A DNA stretch of 10,267 bases from Thermoplasmata archaeon. Its GTDB lineage: Archaea > Thermoplasmatota > Thermoplasmata > Lutacidiplasmatales > UBA184. A program made the position numbers and the translations under genes. Shown here piece by piece: positions 5,945-10,267 of this stretch (positions are counted from its first letter, which is position 1; every line of letters begins with the position of its first letter). The notes beneath the pieces were generated by a model that was not told the origin of the DNA, ran no database searches, and saw nothing but the letters and a program-made list of their open reading frames with translations. Where the stretch lies: NCBI GenBank assembly GCA_022749905.1, contig JAKIWU010000039.1, positions 1 through 10,267 of the forward strand, in the 5' to 3' direction.

Positions 5945-7147
5945 TCACCGGCCCGTCTTCGACTCGACGTCCCAGTACCACCGGACCTTCCGTCGCCGAG
6001 TCTCGGCAAGCTCCTTACGGATCTCGGCCCCGATCGCCGGATCCCGCGCGAGTCCCTCGAGCGCCGCCGGTTCCGCCGAGGCCAGTCGCTCGGAGATTCC
6101 GTGACGGGCGAGCACCGTCCGAAACGCTTCGAGGGGAAACTCCTTCGAACTCTCCCGTCGCCGGTGCAGGGTCTCGCGGCTTCCCGGAATCCTGTGCACG
6201 CCGAGGTCCTCCGCCGCATGATGGAGCTCCTCGGCAATCCGTCGGAGCTCCCCGCCCACTCTCGATTCCTCGGTGCGGAGCTCTCGGTATTGATCGACGA
6301 GGCGCTCGAGGCGCTCGCGCTCGGACTCGGGCACGGATCGGAATTCCGGACAGCGCGCTTGGAATTCGCAGCGCTGGCATTGGCGACCCGGGGTCGGCTC
6401 GTACGATTGCGAGCGCATGCCGTCCCGGGCCTGTCCGACTCGCTCGTGAAGCGCGTCCAGTTGCGCCTGCGGCTTCGGAGGGACCGAAAGCGGGCGGAAC
6501 GAACGAAGGTGGTAGAGCGTCAACGCCTCGACGGGCGCCGAAAAGTTCCGCTCCACGAGCACCTGGTAGAGTCCGAGCTGGTCCGAATCCCGGGCGTCCT
6601 CGTGGCGGAGCTCTCGGGAGGTCTTGTAATCGAGGATTTCGAGACCCCCGGAGGGGGTGCGGTCGATCCGATCCACGTAGCCGTGGATCGGGATCCCGTT
6701 CCAGTCCGCCTCGAGGTGTTCTTCGATGGCGACCGGCGTCGGGGGCGACTTCGCAAGCAGATCCCGGTACGATCGAAGCAGTTCTGCGCCAAGGGTTCGG
6801 TAGCGCTCCTCTTCCTCGGTGGAAACATACCCGTCGGAGACCCAAGATCGAAGATACAACGCCTCGAGCTCGTCCTCGCTCATCAGTCTCGAGGAGCTCG
6901 GAGCTTCGCCGGCCGCGCGCCAGCGATCGAGCGTCCTCTGGGCCTGTCCCGGCCGGGGGATCCGCTGCGCAGGCTCGACGAGCGGGCGGACGAGCTCTTC
7001 GAGAACCGTGTGCACCGTCCGGCCGAAGGAAAAGTAGCCCTTCGGGGCTTCGCTCAGCCCGTCGACGTAGAGGAACTTCCAGCGGAGGGGGCACTCGAGG
7101 TAGGTCCGGACGGACGAGTAGCTGAGCGCTCCCGACGCGGTGGCCAC
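5945..7147 (-). CDS. PD-(D/E)XK (RecB/Cas4-like) nuclease with probable Fe-S cluster (400 aa)
   Basis: The N-terminus LSYSSVRTYLECPLRWKFLYVDGL is the usual opening of RecB/AddB/Cas4-like PD-(D/E)XK nucleases. Active-site elements follow: FGRTVHTVLEEL with H46, GYVDRIDR with D159, LEILDYKTSRE with D173 and K175, and the QLGLYQ motif (Q190, Y194). C19 with C257, C260 and C266 (CQRCEFQARCPEF) are the four positions that hold a [4Fe-4S] cluster in AddB and Cas4 relatives. About 130 extra residues follow, starting with a charged coiled-coil segment (275-315). It is larger than Cas4 (about 200 aa), and no cas gene, repeat array or helicase is nearby, so DNA repair or recombination is the safer guess. 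The start is GTG 7147, about 25 bases after a TATA-like element; GGTGG just upstream could aid ribosome binding. Confidence 0.9.
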   Translation of the reverse strand: MATASGALSYSSVRTYLECPLRWKFLYVDGLSEAPKGYFSFGRTVHTVLEELVRPLVEPAQRIPRPGQAQRTLDRWRAAGEAPSSSRLMSEDELEALYLRSWVSDGYVSTEEEERYRTLGAELLRSYRDLLAKSPPTPVAIEEHLEADWNGIPIHGYVDRIDRTPSGGLEILDYKTSRELRHEDARDSDQLGLYQVLVERNFSAPVEALTLYHLRSFRPLSVPPKPQAQLDALHERVGQARDGMRSQSYEPTPGRQCQRCEFQARCPEFRSVPESERERLERLVDQYRELRTEESRVGGELRRIAEELHHAAEDLGVHRIPGSRETLHRRRESSKEFPLEAFRTVLARHGISERLASAEPAALEGLARDPAIGAEIRKELAETRRRKVRWYWDVESKTGR

Positions 7148-7165
7148 AGTCCACCGAGCAGTCGA

Positions 7166-7175
7166 ACGATACTAG
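7166..7175 (-). promoter_or_regulatory. TATA-like promoter element for the PD-(D/E)XK nuclease gene
   Basis: On the minus strand ACTAGTATCG is an AT-richer patch centred about 24 bases before GTG 7147. It is a weaker match than the other TATA elements in the window. Confidence 0.4.
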
Positions 7176-7221
7176 TGGTCTGCGGTGGCGGCGCCGATGG
7201 GAGGGGCCGCGCCGGGTTTCG

Positions 7222-8328
7222 CTACAGGCCGGCGACGAGCGTCGGCTCATCGAGTCGATCCGTCGGTCGCGGGACGGGCAGGACACCGCGGGCCTGCGGG
7301 TTCGTGAGGTTCTTCGGCAGACCGAGGAGCTCGAGGAGCTCCTTGTAGTGGTTGCGGATCGTGACGGGCGTGACGTTCGCCACTGCGGCGATCCTGTCCT
7401 GGCTGCGCGGCTCCCCCATCAGGTTCGAGGCGATGTAGATGATCGTCGCCAGGATGCCGTTCGGGAGCACCCCCGAGGTCGAGTAGACCTGCTCCACCTG
7501 CTCGAGGAGCTCGAGCACCTTGTGGCGGACCTCCTTCGAAAGATTGAGATCCTGGGTGAACCGCACGAGGTAGTCGCGAGGCTCGACCGGCTTCAGGCCG
7601 AGCTTGAGCTCGCGCGCGAGCAGCGTGTACGCCCGTCCCACTTCGATCTTGGTCGCCTTCGAGTGGGCGATGATCTCCTTCATCGTTCGCGGCACGTGGC
7701 ACTGCCGGCACGCCGCGTAGACGCTCGCCGCGACGAGCGCGACGATCTTCTTTCCGCGCGTCGCCTTGTGCTCGAGCGCGCGGCGGTAGATGTACGTCGC
7801 CGACTCCTTCACCTCGCGGGAGAGTCCGAGGACGCCTGCGAGCCGATTGAGCTCCCCGAGCGCAACGACGAGGTTCCTCTGGTGCGTACGCGCGGCGCGG
7901 AGACGGTGGTTGAGCTTGCGCAGGTGATAGAACTTCAGCGAGGCGTGCCGCGAGAGGCTGTTCCCTTGGAAGTCCCGCGTCGGGACTCCGATCTCGCTGA
8001 AGAGACCCTTGTCGGGCATCAGGGGTGAGATGACCGGGCCCCAGCCTCGCGCCTCGCGACCGGTGTCTTCCTTGCTGCCGCGCTGGCCGCGGTCGGAGAC
8101 GAGCGCGCTCGCGTCCACGACGAGACCGCAGTCCGCGCAGACCACTTCACCGCGGATGTCGTCGCGGGTGAGATGCGTCGAGCCGCACTCCGGGCAGACG
8201 TCGGTATCCGGGACGGTCGCCGGCACGGCCGGAGGGCTCGCAGGCTCGGGAGGGAGGGGGGTGAAGGTCGGCTTGGGACCCCGAGAACGGCGGGCGGAAC
8301 GGGACGGTGCAGATGGAGTACTCTTCAT
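7222..8328 (-). CDS. Transcription initiation factor B (TFB/TFIIB family), divergent B-reader (368 aa)
   Basis: TFB recruits archaeal RNA polymerase to TBP-bound promoters and helps set the start site. Residues 1-43 are a Ser/Pro/Arg-rich extension beyond the usual start. The zinc ribbon is VCPECGSTHL...EVVCADCGLV (C45, C48, C64, C67). Residues 76-100 are where the B-reader should be; the usual GPEWRAF-like motif is missing, replaced by a SDRGQRGSKEDTG stretch, while the following linker (PLMPDKGLFSEIG) is conserved. Two cyclin folds follow, about 130-225 and 230-340, with typical helices (KKIVALVAASVYAACRQ; NGILATIIYIASNLMGE) and a recognition helix near TPVTIRNHYKELL. Usual TFB length is about 300-330 aa. 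Such divergence suggests a specialised TFB paralogue. The ATG at 8328 lies just downstream of a strong TATA promoter. Confidence 0.96.
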   Translation of the reverse strand: MKSTPSAPSRSARRSRGPKPTFTPLPPEPASPPAVPATVPDTDVCPECGSTHLTRDDIRGEVVCADCGLVVDASALVSDRGQRGSKEDTGREARGWGPVISPLMPDKGLFSEIGVPTRDFQGNSLSRHASLKFYHLRKLNHRLRAARTHQRNLVVALGELNRLAGVLGLSREVKESATYIYRRALEHKATRGKKIVALVAASVYAACRQCHVPRTMKEIIAHSKATKIEVGRAYTLLARELKLGLKPVEPRDYLVRFTQDLNLSKEVRHKVLELLEQVEQVYSTSGVLPNGILATIIYIASNLMGEPRSQDRIAAVANVTPVTIRNHYKELLELLGLPKNLTNPQARGVLPVPRPTDRLDEPTLVAGL

Positions 8329-8334
8329 GGGTAT

Positions 8335-8350
8335 CGTTTAGCGCTAACCG
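8335..8350. promoter_or_regulatory. Palindrome across the TFB transcription start, possible operator
   Basis: CGTTTAGCGCTAACCG contains a perfect 10-bp palindrome TTAGCGCTAA (8338-8347), and symmetry resumes with CG/CG after one mismatched pair. It lies between the TATA box and the TFB start codon, over the predicted start site, where a bound dimer would block initiation. No regulator can be named. Confidence 0.45.
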
Positions 8351-8356
8351 GTCTAG

Positions 8357-8374
8357 CATATATATACTTTCGGT
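8357..8374 (-). promoter_or_regulatory. Strong TATA box and BRE for the TFB gene
   Basis: On the minus strand CGAAAGTATATATATGC combines a purine-rich BRE-like stretch with an 8-base TATATATA. It is the best promoter match in the window. The start site is expected near 8335-8337, giving a leader of about 7-9 bases before ATG 8328. Confidence 0.8.
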
Positions 8375-8640
8375 CGCCCGGTGTCACGGGTGTCGGTACA
8401 AACTTGACGCCGCTGCCACCTGGATGAAGGCATTGAATCGGAACCTCCCTACTGAATCGAAACCTCCCCTCTGAGCGGCAACGTAAATCGGAACTCTCCA
8501 GCGGTCGTCTACGGGACGGCCTGCTCGACTCCGGGCCCACCCGACCTTTTTCCGAGGTAGTGCGCACAGGTCCGAGATGGCACTTCGGCGCTCCTCGAGT
8601 GACGATGCCGTCGGGCCGGTCCTTGGATTGATTCGCGCGG
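8375..8640. other. Non-coding segment between TFB promoter and membrane-protein gene
   Basis: This 266-base stretch holds three short direct repeats in its left half and otherwise nothing I can name. Open frames cross it, but their translations include the repeats and show no domain. It is less GC-rich at the repeats than the flanking genes. Confidence 0.45.
8434..8499 (+). repeat. Three degenerate direct repeats of TGAATCGGAACCTCCC
   Basis: Copies at 8434-8450 (TGAATCGGAACCTCCCT), 8453-8469 (TGAATCGAAACCTCCCC) and 8484-8499 (TAAATCGGAACTCTCC), with start-to-start distances of 19 and 31 bases. Clustered imperfect repeats of this size are typical both of transposase-binding ends, as in IS21-family elements, and of regulator sites. 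They lie about 65-135 bases upstream of the TFB TATA box. No transposase gene is present here. Confidence 0.7.
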
Positions 8641-9627
8641 CTACCTTTCCCTCGGCGTCCACGACCGGCAAACCTCACAATCACCCTCGAATGTTCGAGC
8701 CGTTGCGATGCGGTTCGAGTATTCTCGTGCCGTATCTGCGAAGATCTGAACCTCAGTCCTGGCAATCCCTTCCTTCTCGACAATCCCTCCCGAGGTGGTA
8801 GTTATCACAGGGTCAGCCCACAAATGATCGAAGACACGTTGAAACCGACCCGCATCACCTTCAGCAGGATTCCTCCCTGAGAGTACGATCGCACCGCCCA
8901 AGCTGACATTAGTCGGCGCGGTCCGCGCGTCGTAAGTCCCTCCTTGGGTGCCTCCCAACACACTCGTGAAGGTTTTGCGGCCAAATCCCGCCCGGCGAGC
9001 GACAATCCAATACGCCAGGTACCGTACGTTGCATGTGGGCGGGTCTTGGGGCACCCAAGCGGTCTGGTCGTTCGCCGTGTTCATCCTCATTTCCGGACCG
9101 TACTCGGCGGCGACCGCGACCTTGACCTTGTCCAGAATCAGGTCGCCGCCTTCTTCCCGCGAACGGTAGAGCTCCCGTGCCGCGTTTGTGGCATTTTGCC
9201 ACTTGGCCAGTAGGGTGGGGTTGGCCGAGAGGTGCAGGATTGCCAGCTTCCAATTCGGAAGGCCTTCGACAGTGATTCGTGTTGGTGGATTGCCGAAGGG
9301 CGCCGTAACCCCCGACCCAGGAGGGATGAACCAACCGAAATCCCTCGTCAGTTGCGCAAGTTCCGATTGAGAAAGGGAGACGAAGACGTGCTCGTTGAGA
9401 TCGCAGGCATGCCGATCATATTTGTCTTGATGGCGGCGCCGGGTTTCGGCTCCTTCCTTGCGAGCGTCGGACCGTGCTTGGAGCACCGGGGTTGAGAAGG
9501 CGGCGGCGATTCCGATCGCCGCCAGACCCAGTGTGAGACCGCCACCGGAAACGATGTAGACCCCGATGAGGATTCCTGCAAGGAAGGAGAGGGCCCCGGC
9601 GGCAAGAATCGGAACGTACTCAGACAA
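8641..9627 (-). CDS. Unknown membrane-anchored protein (328 aa)
   Basis: I do not recognise the family. Two adjacent hydrophobic segments at residues 5-27 and 31-51, separated only by a Gly-rich turn, form a membrane hairpin. A strongly basic stretch follows (ARSDARKEGAETRRRH), so the 270-residue remainder is probably cytosolic by the positive-inside rule. That domain mixes helices and strands, with ELAQLTRDFGWFIPPG near 90-104, NWKLAILHLSANPTLLAKWQNA near 125-146, and a CEVC pair (317-320) close to the C-terminus. The only possible start between the upstream in-frame stop (9655-9657) and the first membrane segment is TTG 9627. Wobble G+C is clearly lower than in the housekeeping genes of this window, suggesting later acquisition. 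Confidence 0.75.
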   Translation of the reverse strand: MSEYVPILAAGALSFLAGILIGVYIVSGGGLTLGLAAIGIAAAFSTPVLQARSDARKEGAETRRRHQDKYDRHACDLNEHVFVSLSQSELAQLTRDFGWFIPPGSGVTAPFGNPPTRITVEGLPNWKLAILHLSANPTLLAKWQNATNAARELYRSREEGGDLILDKVKVAVAAEYGPEMRMNTANDQTAWVPQDPPTCNVRYLAYWIVARRAGFGRKTFTSVLGGTQGGTYDARTAPTNVSLGGAIVLSGRNPAEGDAGRFQRVFDHLWADPVITTTSGGIVEKEGIARTEVQIFADTAREYSNRIATARTFEGDCEVCRSWTPRER

Positions 9628-9853
9628 GGCGGTATGGAATATTCGGGCCGAGCTTCAGCATGTCGCACCCGCTATCGGTTCAAGCGATGAAGCGGCGGAA
9701 GCGCCATCTGTCGCATCGGCGGTGCGTCTGAACCCAGCTCCTGGATCATGGTATCGTGGCCTGAATCAGACCCGAACCGGCTCTGTAACTCCTCGGCGTG
9801 CTGACGGCGGTACTGAGACCGGGTAGCTTTTTGGTGTACTAGCGTGGATTTTT

Positions 9854-9875
9854 GGGGGCCGTGTTAGCGGCCCCC
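9854..9875. other. GC-rich hairpin
   Basis: GGGGGCCG (9854-9861) pairs perfectly with CGGCCCCC (9868-9875) around a 6-base loop TGTTAG. A TTTTT run lies on its left on the plus strand, so neither strand has the hairpin-then-T layout of an intrinsic terminator. It may be the structured 3' end or leader of an unseen transcript, or a mobile-element remnant. Confidence 0.45.
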
Positions 9876-9900
9876 TGCGAAGTCAGGTGCCTCGCGGTAA

Positions 9901-9978
9901 TCAGCACTTGTCGTACTCTTCCTTCGACTTGTCGTGGTCGCCGTCCTTGTGGTCGGGGTTCACGAAATCAGCTCCCAT
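9901..9978 (-). CDS. Possible microprotein of 25 aa, or 3' remnant of a broken gene
   Basis: Reading leftward from ATG 9978 to TGA 9903-9901: a short, very hydrophilic peptide beginning MGADFVNPDHKDGDHDK and ending in EEYDKC. Its codons mostly end in C or G (GAC, AAG, CAC), as in real genes here. It directly follows, in another frame, a short open frame (ATG 10099 to TGA 9989) ending in SRFSCPF; a two-base loss at the junction could have broken one gene reading CPFC into this tail. No convincing promoter or ribosome-binding site precedes it. It may be chance. Confidence 0.28.
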   Translation of the reverse strand: MGADFVNPDHKDGDHDKSKEEYDKC

Positions 9979-10165
9979 GAGTCCCAGCTCAAAACGGACA
10001 CGAGAATCGACTCATGCCCGGCCAGTATTGACCGTCCTTTCTCAGGGCTTTGATTCCCTTCAGCAAAGTTAGCACAGTCCCAAGATCGGGGGGACCCATT
10101 CCGACCGATTGCTCGCGAGACCATGGAAACTGGTGTCCAGGTTTTTTGAAAAATCTTGGCCGGGG

Positions 10166-10179
10166 GTAAAAATACAAAG
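10166..10179 (+). promoter_or_regulatory. TATA-like promoter for the gene at the right edge
   Basis: GTAAAAATACAAAG is an AT-rich block in the plus orientation, centred about 36 bases before ATG 10209. The start site would be near 10199, leaving a leader of about 10 bases that includes a GGGGG run. Confidence 0.55.
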
Positions 10180-10208
10180 AGGGCGTCCAGCCTTCAACTG
10201 GGGGCGCG

Positions 10209-10267
10209 ATGTCGACCACGGGTGAGAAGAAGTCCGGCGAGACACCGATTTGGGGGCTCCAAGACCG
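10209..10267 (+). CDS. Start of an unidentified gene, truncated by window end
   Basis: An ATG at 10209 opens a frame that stays open to the window edge. The first 19 residues read MSTTGEKKSGETPIWGLQD. The hydrophilic Ser/Thr/Lys start followed by PIWGL is not enough to name a family. Support comes from the TATA-like element at the right distance upstream and the open frame; only 59 bases are visible. Confidence 0.5.
   Translation, partial: MSTTGEKKSGETPIWGLQD

Larger units (their letters stand above)
9628..10208. other. Long largely non-coding region
   Basis: 581 bases without a confident gene. An AT-rich patch at 9636-9646 (GGAATATTCGG) lies just before the membrane-protein gene, but only about 14 bases from its TTG, too close to act as its TATA with that start. 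Further right are a strong GC hairpin (9854-9875), a possible very small minus-strand gene (9901-9978) with a short open frame behind it (9989-10099), and the promoter of the next plus-strand gene. I saw no tRNA or array. Confidence 0.5.

Noticed and set aside
5945..7147. Calling the PD-(D/E)XK nuclease Cas4
   Set aside because: It is twice Cas4 length, has an extra C-terminal domain, and no cas genes or repeats accompany it in this window.
6015..7348. Long open frames opposite and out of frame with the nuclease gene
   Set aside because: Arg/Pro/Ser-rich translations without motifs; the nuclease frame has active-site and cysteine motifs in order.
8434..8499. CRISPR array
   Set aside because: Only three degenerate 16-base copies with 3- and 15-base gaps; spacing and length do not fit repeats and spacers.
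8384..8671. 95-codon minus-strand open frame in the spacer before TFB
   Set aside because: Its translation runs through the three direct repeats and shows no known domain; no promoter at a suitable distance.
9604..9620. Fourth copy of the GAATCGGAAC repeat
   Set aside because: Ten bases match, but they lie inside the membrane-protein coding sequence and the rest of the repeat is absent; chance is sufficient.
9680..9735. C/D box small RNA
   Set aside because: A GCGATGA and a later CTGA are present, but the C box has a mismatch and no D'/C' pair could be placed.
9851..9880. Intrinsic terminator at the GC hairpin
   Set aside because: The T-run precedes the hairpin on the plus strand and appears as A-run after it on the minus strand, so the order is wrong for both.

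Overview
The window comes from a GC-rich archaeon. The evidence is a TFIIB-type general transcription factor, archaeal PurP, archaeal 4-phosphopantoate--beta-alanine ligase, AT-rich TATA elements about 26 bp upstream of several start codons (leaderless or nearly leaderless mRNAs, few Shine-Dalgarno sites), and a tRNA-Ser split by a bulge-helix-bulge-type intron. A heterotrophic euryarchaeal or Thermoplasmatota-like host would fit the acyl-CoA dehydrogenase and the TFB, but I cannot fix the lineage from this window.

Layout. 1-290 (+): 3' end of an acyl-CoA dehydrogenase. 513-2120 (+): a two-gene unit of an unknown coiled-coil protein and the coenzyme A biosynthesis ligase (PPS). On the minus strand, reading leftward: a small zinc-ribbon protein (2950-2714), tRNA-Ser(GGA) with a 33-nt intron in the T loop (2633-2516), and a GAF-like protein (2493-2005) starting just after the tRNA and converging on the PPS gene with a 116-nt overlap. 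7147-3055 (-): a PD-(D/E)XK nuclease with a probable Fe-S cluster, then PurP (de novo purine synthesis), then an ABC-2 exporter ATPase and permease packed tightly behind it. 8328-7222 (-): a TFB with an aberrant B-reader and a strong TATA promoter with a palindrome across the likely start site.

From about 8371 to the right end the sequence looks different: lower G+C at wobble positions, long non-coding stretches, three short direct repeats upstream of the TFB promoter, an unrecognised membrane-anchored protein (9627-8641), a strong hairpin, a possible tiny or broken minus-strand gene, and the start of a new plus-strand gene at 10209. This reads as an accessory segment next to housekeeping genes.

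I found no CRISPR array, rRNA, complete insertion sequence or recognisable defence system. The most notable items are the T-loop intron in tRNA-Ser, the unusual TFB with its possible operator, and the unknown membrane protein beside the repeats.
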